This document shows, piece by piece, positions 1-8,468 of a DNA stretch of 64,000 bases. The notes under the pieces are model-generated. The model did no database searches, was not told the DNA's origin, and was given only the letters and a program-made list of their open reading frames with translations. A program made the translations under genes and the position numbers. The DNA comes from Rhodanobacteraceae bacterium (GTDB taxonomy: Bacteria; Pseudomonadota; Gammaproteobacteria; Xanthomonadales; Ahniellaceae). Within the stretch, counting starts at the first letter, position 1. Each line of letters opens with the position of its first letter. The stretch lies in contig JADJFT010000004.1 of assembly GCA_016708465.1 (NCBI GenBank), positions 1 to 64,000 on the forward strand. The letters are read 5' to 3'.

Positions 1-1033
1 ACGCGTTACCCGCATCGGACGATGGTGCTGCGCGTGAATCCGGGCGATGTGAATCTTCGTCGTTTGTGTGAAGTCGATGCCATCGCCGAACGCGTGGTAC
101 GCGGCGAGCTGAATATCGATCGTGGTCTGGCCGAACTGCGTGCCGTGCGCTCGAGTTTGTCGGTACGCGCAGTGTGGCTGCAGGTGCTGAGTTTCGGAAT
201 TGCTGGCGGTACCGTCGCCGCCTTGATCCATGCCACCTGGGTGGATGTGATTGCAGCAGCGACGATCAGGTTGTTGGCTGCTTCAGCGCGCTCGTCGCCG
301 AACGACAGCCCAATTTTACGCCGTCGTTCGAGGCCATGGCTACGTTTGCATCGCGATACTTGCCGCGTCGTTCATCGCGTCCAGTATCACGTGCCACTGA
401 ACATGCGCTCGGTAAGTGATTTGCGTCGCTGATCGTGCCGGTGCAGGGACTACTTGACGGTCTCCGTTTCGGGTTGTCCACCAGCATCTGGTCGCCGGCA
501 CGAATGCGGCTGATGGGCACTGCTTAGCCATTACTGTTGAAGTTGTCGCGAACGGTCGCCAGTGTGCGGGTTTTGCCAGGCCACTAGCTGGATCACGCTG
601 CCGGGTGGCATTTCCGGTACCGCGTGCGGGCAGGATGCGGTCACGTTACTGGCGGCGACGCTGGTTCGCAGTGGCGACGCCGGGCACGTCGAGATTATCT
701 CATTAGTCCTGGCGTCGGCGTGGTTGGGATATTTGGCGACCCGTTATGGCTCGATCTGAAACTGTGGGCCAGGTTTAGCGTTTTCATCGGCGAGGTTAGT
801 GGTCAGCAGAATAAATAATATCTAGGCGAGCCGTTGGACGTCAAAGGGCGCCGGTACGTGCCAGTATCCTTTACTGAAGGTCGGGTTCGGTGGGTTTCGC
901 AGTCTGTTCTTCGCGTTTGAGCGGGATGTTTATCTGAGTCTCAATCTGCGTTTCCTGCTCGCAATTCTGATTGCGCTGGTCGCGGGCTTGCTGTTCCGGC
1001 AATCTGCAGGATGCCGCCGCGCCGATCGATTGA
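1..1033 (+). pseudogene. Decayed threonine/serine exporter (ThrE/YjjP-YjjB family), 5' end outside window
   Basis: Fragments in all three plus frames line up, in order, with the ThrE family of inner-membrane threonine/serine exporters (DUF1212 plus ThrE_2). Bases 22-288 give an N-terminal piece with VVRGELNIDRGLAELRAV and a hydrophobic stretch. A second frame then gives FEAMATFASRYL. Around 430-525 the pieces VPVQGL, LTVSVSG, HQHLVAGT and ARMRLMGT follow in successive frames. Bases 690-760 give AWLGYLATRYGS and bases 890-1000 give GFRSLFFAFERDV and LLAILIALVAGLLF. The gene would end near the TGA at 1031-1033. At least five frame changes and a stop lie in about 1 kb, more than in any other gene here, so it looks truly dead. 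Family assignment is from remembered motif order and is moderately secure. Confidence 0.6.
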
Positions 1034-1116
1034 TTACAGTTGCCAAAACGAACAGGGCCGGTCGCCTACCCTGTTCAACAATCGTGTTCCAATCGCTCTG
1101 GGAATCGGCTGCAGTA

Positions 1117-1445
1117 TCAGCCGATCAGCAGGTCCTTTTCTTTCTTGCCGGCCGCCAACGCCTCGGTGAACCAGCGTGGGCGCTTGCCGCGTCCAGCCCA
1201 AGTTTGTGATGGATCAGCCGGATTACGGTACTTGGGTTTGACCTTGCTGCCCTTGGCTTTGCCGCGCCCGCGTTTCCTTCCGAAAACATCTTCGAAGGGT
1301 CGAATCCTTCGTCCGCCAACAGTTTGAGAATGCGGTCGCGTACTTTCTGAACGCCTTCGACGGCGATTTCTTCCTTGCGTCGTTCGGCGCGAACGATCAG
1401 GTCATTCAATTGCGATTGCGAGAGTTTTTTTAGATCGATAGCCAT
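1117..1445 (-). pseudogene. H-NS family nucleoid protein, frameshifted
   Basis: The ATG at 1445 opens MAIDLKKLSQSQLNDLIVRA, a coiled-coil dimerisation segment typical of Xanthomonas-type H-NS proteins. After about 55 residues (around 1280) the frame breaks. The next frame gives KVKPKYRNPADPSQTWAGRG followed by KRPRWFTEALAAGKKEKDLL and ends at a TGA (1117-1119). That second piece is the C-terminal AT-rich-DNA-binding domain, with the Q-T-W-x-G-R-G motif. H-NS proteins silence AT-rich, often foreign, DNA. With one base restored the product would be about 110 residues, normal for the family. Both halves are intact and highly conserved, so a sequence error is as likely as a real mutation. Confidence 0.8.
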
Positions 1446-1663
1446 GGTAATCCCCGGGTGAAGGCAGTAATCATGGCGAAAATCAGCAAAATCGCAAGTG
1501 TGATGTGGGTCACGTTCGTGTGAATGGCTGTTGCCGTGACCAAGATTCACCGACCGATTCTCAGCATCCACACGCCGGGCTGCCGCTGGGCTTTTGGCGA
1601 AAGCTTGACCGCGCGTACAATGTGCCTCAAAGGCAGCATTCCAGATCAGGAATCGGAATCGCC

Positions 1664-2599
1664 ATGGGCCTACTCGACGACCTTGAACAGCAGGCACAAC
1701 TGGAACGCGACAGCAAGGAAGAGGTGCTGAAGGCGAAGCGCGAGTTCTTCAAGGGCACCACGTTGCCGACGATGGAGAACCTCTACGACTACCTGACGCG
1801 CTTGACCAAGTCCTTGAATTTCTTGAAGGCGCCGCGCCATGGCCACTATCAGATTTCCGGATATGGCGAAGTCGTTACGCGCTGCGACAACGACATGAAT
1901 GTGCAGGCGCAAGTGCCGATGTACGGCCGCACCTATACCGTCACCTGCACGGGCATCGTCGATGCTTCGCAGTCGCCTTCGATCATGGTCGAAGGCAACA
2001 GTCGCATTGCGTCGATGATCGAGTTGTTCCGTCGCTACGGGTTTGAAGCGATGGAGCGGGCCGAGAAGAACGAGAAAGGGGATTTGACCAAGGCCTACTT
2101 TCGGGCGTGGGGCAAAGTGCCGATGACAGCGACTTTTGTCGCCGAAATGCAGTCGGATCTGCTGAAGATGGAGTTCACCAACTTCGACTCTTTCGGCACG
2201 CGCAAGCAGACGTTGCGCATCTCGGAATTGAATGACGAGGTGTTCGATACGATCGGCAAATACATCGCGTTACAACAGAATTACATCCTGCGTGAGTCGA
2301 TCTCGGATGAAAACCGTGAAGCCTGGCGCTCGAAGTTGCAACAAGAGCAGAGCCGGCGCGAATGGGAACAGAAGATCGCGGATGCACAGAAGGCGGAAGA
2401 AGATCGGTTGAAGAAGGCGCAGCAGGGAAGCCGCATCACCGGCAGCTTCAAGGCCATTACCGGCGAGTTCCCGAAGCCCACTACTGGGCAGCAGAAAGCG
2501 GTCACGCAGCCGATTCCGCCGGTTGGCGGCAAGCCGTCGGATTCACCGAGCGGCCTGTTTCAGAAAATCGGCAGCCTGTTCGGCAAGAAGGACAAGTAG
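1664..2599 (+). CDS. Hypothetical cytoplasmic protein with C-terminal coiled coil (311 aa)
   Basis: I chose the ATG at 1664 (MGLLDDLEQQAQLERD) because the longer frame upstream overlaps the H-NS promoter region and looks non-coding. The first 220 residues are mixed alpha/beta with no motif I recognise. Residues about 215-270 are charged and coiled-coil-like (SKLQQEQSRREWEQKIADAQ), and the tail is rich in Pro, Gly and Lys, ending LFGKKDK. There is no signal peptide or membrane segment. It ends 9 bases from the 3' end of convergent proS, with no terminator visible between them. I do not assign a function. Confidence 0.7.
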   Translation: MGLLDDLEQQAQLERDSKEEVLKAKREFFKGTTLPTMENLYDYLTRLTKSLNFLKAPRHGHYQISGYGEVVTRCDNDMNVQAQVPMYGRTYTVTCTGIVDASQSPSIMVEGNSRIASMIELFRRYGFEAMERAEKNEKGDLTKAYFRAWGKVPMTATFVAEMQSDLLKMEFTNFDSFGTRKQTLRISELNDEVFDTIGKYIALQQNYILRESISDENREAWRSKLQQEQSRREWEQKIADAQKAEEDRLKKAQQGSRITGSFKAITGEFPKPTTGQQKAVTQPIPPVGGKPSDSPSGLFQKIGSLFGKKDK

Positions 2600-2608
2600 C
2601 GTTCGCGA

Positions 2609-4306
2609 TCAGCCCAGTTTCGCCAGCAATGCACTGTGATCAAGTTGTTCCGCTTCGGACGCGCGACGTGAACGATATTCGTAGGTGCCCGCCGCCAGAC
2701 CGCGTTCACTGACGACCACGCGATGCGGAATCCCGATCAGTTCGATGTCGGCGAACATCGCGCCTGGGCGTAGTCCGCGATCGTCCAATAGGGTTTCGAT
2801 GCCTGCGCTGTTGAGTTCGGCGTATAGCGCGTTTGCAGCTTCCGCGACCTTGGCATCGTTTTTCGGGTTAATCACGCAGACTGCGACGCGCCAAGGCGCG
2901 ATCGGTTCCGGCCAGATCACGCCGTTGTCGTCGAAGTTCTGCTCGATCGCGGCGGCGACGATACGACTCACACCGATGCCGTAGCAGCCCATGTAGCAGA
3001 CGCGCGCCTTCTGTTGTTCGTCAGCGACGGTTGCACCCATCGCTTCAGCATATTTCTGGCCGAGTTGGAACACGTGGCCGACCTCGATGCCGCGGGCAAT
3101 GCGGATTTCGCCGAGCCCGTCCGGCGACGGGTCACCCTCGACGACATTGCGGAGATCGGCGACCTCGGGTTCCGGTAGGTCGCGACCCCAGTTTACGTCG
3201 GCAAGATGGAAGCCCTTTTCGTTCGCACCGACCACGAAGTCGGACATCGCGGCGACGCTGCGATCGGCGATGACGCGGACCACCTTGCGTGCGGCGACCG
3301 GGCCGAGGAAACCAGGTTCCGATCCAAGGTGGTCGACGATTTCGGCTTCGGTCGCGAGGCGGTATTCGGCCATGCCGGCGAGTTTGCTGAGCTTGACCTC
3401 ATTGACGATATGGTCGCCGCGCACCAGCGCCAGCACGAACGTATTGTCCACGGTCATGATCGCCACCGATTTGACTGTTCGCGTCAGCGCGATGCCCATC
3501 ATTGCGGCCACGTCCTCGCAGGTCTTCTGTGTCGGCGTGTCGATCTTGTGCATCGCGGCGCCTGCTGCTGCGCGCGGCGTGGCGGGAGCCAGTGCTTCCG
3601 CCATCTCGATGTTCGCGGCGTAGTCGGAGTCGGTCGAGAATGCGATCGCGTCTTCGCCGGAATCGGCGAGCACGTGGAATTCATGCGAAGCGCTGCCGCC
3701 GATTGCGCCAGTATCCGCGTTTACGGCGCGAAACTTCAAACCCAGTCGGGTGAAGATGCGCGCATACGTCGCGTACATGTTCTCGTATTCGCGCGCCATG
3801 CATTCCGGCGTCATGTGGAACGAGTACGCATCTTTCATCAGGAATTCGCGGGCGCGCATCACGCCGAAACGCGGGCGAATTTCATCGCGGAATTTGGTCT
3901 GGATTTGGTAAAAATTGATCGGCAGTTGCTTGTAGCTGCGCAATTCATTGCGTGCGAAGTCGGTGATGACTTCCTCATGCGTCGGGCCGTAGCAGAAGTC
4001 GGCTTCCTTGCGATCCTTGATCTTCAGCAATTGGCCACCGAACTTGGCCCAGCGCCCGGTTTCTTCCCATAGCTCGCGCGGCTGAATTGACGGCATCAGC
4101 AGCTCCAGCGCACCGGCGGCGTTCATCTCCTCGCGCACCACGTGTTCGACCTTGCGCAGCACGCGCAGGCCGAGTGGCGTCCACGTGTATAGGCCGGCGG
4201 CCAGTTTGCGGATCATGCCGGCACGCAACATCAGTTTCTGGCTGACGATGTCGGCATCGGCGGGGGATTCTTTGGTCGTGCTGAGATGGAACTGCGACAG
4301 GCGCAT
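2609..4306 (-). CDS. proS: Prolyl-tRNA synthetase, bacterial type with editing domain
   Basis: This 565-residue protein charges tRNA-Pro with proline in the cytoplasm. It starts MRLSQFHLSTTKESPADADI at the ATG at 4306, like E. coli ProS (572 aa). The class II motifs are visible: motif 1 around RKVEHVVREEMNAAGALE, motif 2 around FRDEIRPRFGVMRAREFLMK, and motif 3 near the C-terminus (GCYGIGVSR). Between motifs 2 and 3 lies the long insertion that hydrolyses mischarged Ala-tRNA-Pro, including KSVAIMTVDNTFVLALVRGD. The C-terminal anticodon-binding domain contains IGIPHRVVVSERGL. The frame is unbroken. The gene faces the hypothetical gene ending at 2599, and a small DUF4124 gene lies upstream on the same strand. 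Confidence 0.97.
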   Translation of the reverse strand: MRLSQFHLSTTKESPADADIVSQKLMLRAGMIRKLAAGLYTWTPLGLRVLRKVEHVVREEMNAAGALELLMPSIQPRELWEETGRWAKFGGQLLKIKDRKEADFCYGPTHEEVITDFARNELRSYKQLPINFYQIQTKFRDEIRPRFGVMRAREFLMKDAYSFHMTPECMAREYENMYATYARIFTRLGLKFRAVNADTGAIGGSASHEFHVLADSGEDAIAFSTDSDYAANIEMAEALAPATPRAAAGAAMHKIDTPTQKTCEDVAAMMGIALTRTVKSVAIMTVDNTFVLALVRGDHIVNEVKLSKLAGMAEYRLATEAEIVDHLGSEPGFLGPVAARKVVRVIADRSVAAMSDFVVGANEKGFHLADVNWGRDLPEPEVADLRNVVEGDPSPDGLGEIRIARGIEVGHVFQLGQKYAEAMGATVADEQQKARVCYMGCYGIGVSRIVAAAIEQNFDDNGVIWPEPIAPWRVAVCVINPKNDAKVAEAANALYAELNSAGIETLLDDRGLRPGAMFADIELIGIPHRVVVSERGLAAGTYEYRSRRASEAEQLDHSALLAKLG

Positions 4307-4377
4307 CGGGCAGGCTCGATTGGAGGCAGAGCCGCGTAGTCTAGCGAATACAGTGCCGACGGTTACCGGGGTGGCGG

Positions 4378-4695
4378 CTATTGTGCGGGCGGTGCACCGG
4401 CGGGTGCGACGATACCGCTGTCCGGTACCACGCTCGGCACTGAACTCACGTTGGCGGTGCCGACGATGACTTGGTACGGCCGGTCGGTCGGTGCTTGGTC
4501 GGTGTAGTGCCAAGTTCCGGCCGCGTCCTGCCATTTGAACAATGGCGGCGCTGCATCCTGCGCGCCGGCGCCGCGAACCTCACGTATTGCATCAGTCGCA
4601 CGCGCCGGATGGGCCCGAGACGGGCGCTGCAGCCAGAGGTACCCGGCCGTCACTACGGCGATGATCAGGATTGCCCCGGCGACATGACCGAGCAC
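4378..4695 (-). CDS. DUF4124-containing membrane-anchored protein (105 aa)
   Basis: An N-terminal segment of about 20 hydrophobic residues (HVAGAILIIAVVTAGYLWLQ) probably anchors the protein in the inner membrane. It is followed by a periplasmic stretch with the DUF4124 signature FKWQDAAGTWHYTDQAP, a short beta-rich motif common in gammaproteobacterial envelope proteins. The tail is rich in Pro, Ala and Val. The biochemical role of DUF4124 is not known. It lies 13 bases downstream of a second DUF4124 gene on the same strand, so the two probably share a transcript, and 71 bases upstream of proS. Confidence 0.8.
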   Translation of the reverse strand: MLGHVAGAILIIAVVTAGYLWLQRPSRAHPARATDAIREVRGAGAQDAAPPLFKWQDAAGTWHYTDQAPTDRPYQVIVGTANVSSVPSVVPDSGIVAPAGAPPAQ

Positions 4696-4708
4696 CGAGT
4701 GCCACGAC

Positions 4709-5113
4709 TTAGTCGCAGAATCGCTCGATCTGGTCGCGCGTGCGCTCGGCTTCGGCGCGTTGCTCTTCCATCGTCATTTCCTTGGACTCGCCGCTGCCGT
4801 CACGGTCGATGCGCACGGAAATAGCGGAATCGAGCACCTTGAGGTTCGCGCGCAACTTCTCGCATTGCTCTGCGGTGGCCACCGGCACACCGTTGCGGGC
4901 CTTGTCCTTGCGTGCCTGCGCGGCTATTTCATCGTCGCTCTGCGACGGTGCCTTGGCGCGGACTGTGAGCGCCTCGGCTTGCTGTTCCTTGGGCGGCTTG
5001 CTGCTGTAGTGCCACGCGCCGCTTTCGTCCTGCCACTTGTAGTATTTCTCGGCATTCGCCGGGAATGCAGACAGCAGCGTGACGATCAAGCAGATTGCGA
5101 GATGCGCTTTCAT
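4709..5113 (-). CDS. DUF4124-containing secreted protein (134 aa)
   Basis: The ATG at 5113 gives a clear Sec signal peptide (MKAHLAICLIVTLLSAFPANA) followed by the DUF4124 motif YYKWQDESGAWHYSSKPP. After it comes a charged helical region with two cysteines (EQCEKLRANLKVLDSAI and the C-terminal ERFCD), which could form a disulfide in the periplasm. Its partner DUF4124 protein is encoded immediately downstream. The start is supported by the signal peptide; the upstream in-frame extension would place charged residues before it. Function unknown. Confidence 0.8.
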   Translation of the reverse strand: MKAHLAICLIVTLLSAFPANAEKYYKWQDESGAWHYSSKPPKEQQAEALTVRAKAPSQSDDEIAAQARKDKARNGVPVATAEQCEKLRANLKVLDSAISVRIDRDGSGESKEMTMEEQRAEAERTRDQIERFCD

Positions 5114-5179
5114 CGACCTTTCCTCCGGCAATGGCGGCAGTGTAACCCGAACCCGGGCCGGCTTCGCTAGACTCTCGTC

Positions 5180-5656
5180 ATGAACGAAACTCCGGTTGCC
5201 CCTGCACGTCACCCCGGCATCTATTTGCTACCGAACCTGTTCACGACAGCGGGCATGATGTGCGGTTTCTTCGCGATCATCTCGGCCTTCAACGGGCGCT
5301 TCACCGAGGCGGCGATCGCGGTCTTCGTCGCCGGATTGCTGGATGGCGTCGATGGCCGTGTCGCGCGCATGACCAATACCCAGAGCGATTTCGGCGTTCA
5401 GTACGACTCCTTGGCCGACCTCGTCAGCTTCGGCGTGGCGCCGGCGATGGTGATGTACGCCTGGTCCTCGTGACCTTGAAGGGCTATGGCCCGGTGATGG
5501 GCAAAGTCGGTTGGGCGGCCGCTCGGCATCATCGTACTGCTGGTGGTTGACCCGCCGCGCGTGCTGCTTGGCATCGCGGTGGTGTATGTCGCGCATGGCC
5601 CCCTGCTAACGCTATGGGGTATGCGCAAACGCCGTGAGCGACCGGCGGCGCCTTGA
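5180..5656 (+). pseudogene. pssA: CDP-diacylglycerol-serine O-phosphatidyltransferase, internally deleted and frameshifted
   Basis: PssA makes phosphatidylserine from CDP-diacylglycerol and serine at the inner membrane, the first step to phosphatidylethanolamine. The first 97 residues are well preserved: a start at 5180, then the CDP-alcohol phosphatidyltransferase motif, seen here as DGVDGRVARMTNTQSDFGVQ followed by DSLADLVSFGVAP. At 5473 the frame stops in MYAWSS. The next frame resumes LKGYGPVMGKVGWAA (5477-5521), and a third frame gives GIIVLLVVDPPRVLLGIAVV to a TGA at 5654-5656. Compared with normal PssA (about 250 aa), roughly 100 residues of the membrane core between GWAA and GIIV are missing, so this is more than one indel. 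The next gene starts only 3 bases after the stop. Confidence 0.85.
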
Positions 5657-5659
5657 TGC

Positions 5660-6914
5660 ATGAACGCGCTGCCGTTCATTGAACGCAGCTTGGATCGGCG
5701 CAGTGGCAACATGGCGCTGGCGCTGGTCGCCGATTTGGCCCAAGCACTGGCATCGTCGCTGACCTCGATGCCGCACTGAATCTCGCCTTGTCGCATATCG
5801 TCGGTGCTGGATGCGCAGGGTGGCGCGGTGTTCCTGATTGATACCGCCAGCAACGAACTGGTCTGCCGTGCCTGCGCCGGCCCGGTCGATATCCATGCCC
5901 TGCGTATTCCCGCCGATCGCGGCATTGTTGGTCGTGCGTTCACTACCGGGCAATGCCAGATCGTGCGCGACGCAGCATCCGATCCAGACTTCACCGGCGC
6001 GATCGATCGCATCACCGGGGTGCGCACGCAGTCGATGATCGGCGCGCCGCTGATGACCGCACAGGGACCGATCGGCGTGTTGCAGGTGATCAACAAGCGT
6101 GACGGTGAGCCGTTCGACGAGTCTGATCGCGACCTGTTGCGTGCGCTCGCGGCACCGGCGGCGCTTGCTGCCAGCAATGCCGCGCTGACCCGCAGCCTGA
6201 TCGAGCACGACCGTATTCGCCGCGAACTTCAGTTGGCGCGACGCATGCAGCGCTCGTTGTTGCCGAAGCGTCGCCGCGGCGGCTTCCCGGTGCTGGCGAT
6301 CAATCGTCCTGCGCGCGAGATTTCCGGCGACTTCTACGACTTCTTTGACCTGCCCGATGGCCGGATCGGATTTGCCGTCGGCGATGTCGCTGGCAAAGGT
6401 CTGGACGCTGCATTCCTGATGGTGCGTTGCGCAAGCTTGTTGCGCTTCGCCGGCAAGGAAGGCTTGTCGCCATCGGTCTGGCTGGCGCGCGCGAACGATG
6501 ATTTGTGCGAGACCGTCGCCGGCGGCACCTTTGTCTGCGCCGCGGTCGGCTACGACCCGCGGACGCATATGGCGATTTGGGCGAATGCCGGCTTCCCGCC
6601 GGTGCTCGTGCACGGTCGCGGCAACAGCGAGTTGTTTTCGCGCCGAAGGCCCACCGCTCGGCATCGTGCCGGGCATGGATTTCCCGTTGCAGCAGGCGCA
6701 GCTCGACGGCCGCAGTCTCTATCTATTTTCGGATGGCGTGACCGATGCGCGCGATGCGCAGCGTCAGTTTCTTGGCGTCGATGGTGTCGTTGATCTGGTG
6801 TCGCGGCATGCGCAATGGCGACCGGAAACGCGGTTGCGGCGCATCGTCGGAGAACTGCGTCGGCGTCAGCTCGGCGATGACACGACGCTGCTGATGATCG
6901 AGGGCGCAGCATGA
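5660..6914 (+). pseudogene. GAF + PP2C-type serine phosphatase (RsbU/SpoIIE family), frameshifted
   Basis: The likely start is ATG 5660 (MNALPFIERSLDRR). The product would have a GAF sensor domain (GGAVFLIDTASNELVCRACA) and a C-terminal PP2C-type phosphatase. Metal-binding motifs survive: REISGDFYDFF, VGDVAGKGLDAAFLM, NAGFPPVLV and LFSDGVTDARD. The role in such systems is to dephosphorylate a STAS anti-anti-sigma protein, and a STAS gene lies two genes downstream. The frame is broken three times, near 5758, 5803 and 6640, yet every domain motif can be read across the breaks. The last frame ends TGA at 6912-6914, overlapping the next ATG by four bases. The family call is secure; whether the gene is functional is not. 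Confidence 0.85.
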
Positions 6915-7339
6915 GCGCGCCGCCGCTGTTGCGTATGGAATTTGCAGCGCGCGCGGAATCACTGGCTGAGGTTCGTGCCGCAGTCCATCGCGCCTTGCTG
7001 ACGCTGACGTTGGATGCACGCGATGTCGCACGTATCGTGCTCGCGATCGACGAAGCCTGCGCGAATGTCATTCGCCACGCCTATCGCGACTGCAACGATG
7101 GCCGGATCGAGTTACGCATTGAACGGCGTCGCGAGCGGCTGCGCTTCCGTCTGCGCGACCACGCACCGGCCGTCGATCCCGGATGCCTCAAACCGCGCGA
7201 TTTGAGCGAATGCCGTCCCGGCGGGCTCGGCATCAATATCATCGATGAAACCATGGATCATTGGCGGCAACGGCCGCTGAAGCGTCATTGCGGCAATGTG
7301 CTGACAATGCTGCGTAGACTGCAGGTGAGGAACAAATGA
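6911..7339 (+). CDS. RsbW/SpoIIAB-like serine kinase (anti-sigma/partner-switch ATPase)
   Basis: This 142-residue protein has the GHKL ATPase fold of partner-switch kinases. The N-box is AIDEACANVIRHAY, and the G2 region is RPGGLGINIIDETMD. Such proteins bind a partner and phosphorylate a STAS protein on serine. Its ATG overlaps the phosphatase stop (ATGA), and its own stop overlaps the STAS start in the same way. Phosphatase, kinase and STAS substrate therefore lie in consecutive coupled genes. No sigma factor is encoded alongside, so the output may not be transcriptional. The frame is intact. Confidence 0.88.
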   Translation: MSAPPLLRMEFAARAESLAEVRAAVHRALLTLTLDARDVARIVLAIDEACANVIRHAYRDCNDGRIELRIERRRERLRFRLRDHAPAVDPGCLKPRDLSECRPGGLGINIIDETMDHWRQRPLKRHCGNVLTMLRRLQVRNK

Positions 7340-7671
7340 TGGGAAAGGGCAGTGAATTGAGCCGCGACGGCGATTGGTCAGTGCTGCGTGTTTGGGGCGA
7401 AGTGGATTTGTCGTGGTCGCAAGACGTGCGCAAACAGGTGCTTGACGCCTACACCAAGGCGAAGTCGCTGGCGGTGCAGCTCGATGGTGTCAGTTACATC
7501 GATTCCTCCGGTATCGCAGCGCTGGTCGAAGGCTTCCAACATGCGCGGGCGAAGGGCGGCCGCTTTGCCTTGCTGGCACCGAGTGAGTCGGTGCGTGCGG
7601 TGCTGGAACTGGCACGCCTCGACCGCGTGTTCCCGATCTTCAGCGACCTCGCGGCTGCTCGCGCTGCATGA
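7336..7671 (+). CDS. STAS-domain protein (anti-anti-sigma factor or MlaB-like)
   Basis: This 111-residue single-domain STAS protein has the motif GVSYIDSSGIAALVEGF. The second serine of D-S-S-G is where SpoIIAA/RsbV proteins are phosphorylated. It sits between the partner-switch kinase and a MlaE permease, with 4-base ATGA overlaps on both sides (7336-7339 and 7668-7671). In the E. coli Mla system a STAS protein, MlaB, binds the MlaF ATPase. This product could therefore be the kinase substrate, the transporter's STAS subunit, or both. The phosphorylatable serine favours a regulated role. The frame is intact. Confidence 0.88.
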   Translation: MMGKGSELSRDGDWSVLRVWGEVDLSWSQDVRKQVLDAYTKAKSLAVQLDGVSYIDSSGIAALVEGFQHARAKGGRFALLAPSESVRAVLELARLDRVFPIFSDLAAARAA

Positions 7672-8468
7672 TGGACACCGCGCTGCGTCTGCTGAATCGA
7701 CTCGGGCGTCGCACCATGATGGCGGTTGATGCCGTCGGCTATGCCGCCGGTCTGCTCGGCGAATCATTCCGGTTTGTCGTTGCCGGTCGACGTCACGGGC
7801 AACCGGTGCGGATGACTGCGATCGTCGAACAGATGCGCCAGGTCGGGGCCGATGCCATCCCGATTGTTCTGCTGCTGTCGTTTACGGTCGGTCTGATGCT
7901 GGCGATTCAGTTCATCGCAACGCTGAGCGAATTCGGTGCGCAGTCGCAGGTTGTACTGGCTGTCGCGAAGTCGGTGACGCGTGAGTTCGGCGTGCTGATT
8001 ACCGGAATCCTTGTCGCTGGACGCTCTGGTTCGGCATTCGCCGCACGCATCGGTTCGATGTCGGTATCGCAGGAAGTGGATGCGCTCGGCGTGATGGGCA
8101 TCGATCCAGTGCGCTATCTGGTGGCACCGGCATTGATCGCGATGCTGTTGATGTTGCCGATATTGACCATCCTCAGCGACTTCGCGGCGATACTCGGTGC
8201 CGCCTTGTACTCGTCGCCGATGCTCGACATGAGCGTGCAGACCTATCTCACGCAAACGTTGTCGCAACTCACACCGCGCGACGTGTATGAAGGGTTGTCG
8301 AAAAGTATCGTATTCGCGTTGCTGATCACCGTGATTGGTGTCGCCACCGGCTTTTCAGTGACCGGCGGCGCTGAAGGCGTCGGTCGTGCGACCACGCGCG
8401 CCGTGGTCCTGTCGATCACTGCCATCGTCCTCGCCGACATGGTGTTCAGTTTCTTCCTGAATCGATGA
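7668..8468 (+). CDS. mlaE: MlaE-family ABC lipid transporter permease
   Basis: This 266-residue inner-membrane protein has the MlaE/TGD1 fold. The conserved core runs VGADAIPIVLLLSFTVGLML, then SVTREFGVLITGILVAGRSG and EVDALGVMGIDPVRYLVAP. Several more hydrophobic helices follow, to the end FFLNR. MlaE with the MlaF ATPase moves phospholipids between the inner membrane and a periplasmic MCE protein. Here it precedes the ATPase gene, with an ATGA overlap at 8465-8468. It follows a STAS gene with another overlap. No MCE (MlaD) gene is present downstream, where one would be expected. Confidence 0.92.
   Translation: MMDTALRLLNRLGRRTMMAVDAVGYAAGLLGESFRFVVAGRRHGQPVRMTAIVEQMRQVGADAIPIVLLLSFTVGLMLAIQFIATLSEFGAQSQVVLAVAKSVTREFGVLITGILVAGRSGSAFAARIGSMSVSQEVDALGVMGIDPVRYLVAPALIAMLLMLPILTILSDFAAILGAALYSSPMLDMSVQTYLTQTLSQLTPRDVYEGLSKSIVFALLITVIGVATGFSVTGGAEGVGRATTRAVVLSITAIVLADMVFSFFLNR

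Noticed and set aside
1290..1320. tRNA T-loop-like sequence GGGTCGAATCC
   Set aside because: It lies inside the H-NS coding sequence and has no matching acceptor or anticodon stems; no tRNA was found in the window.
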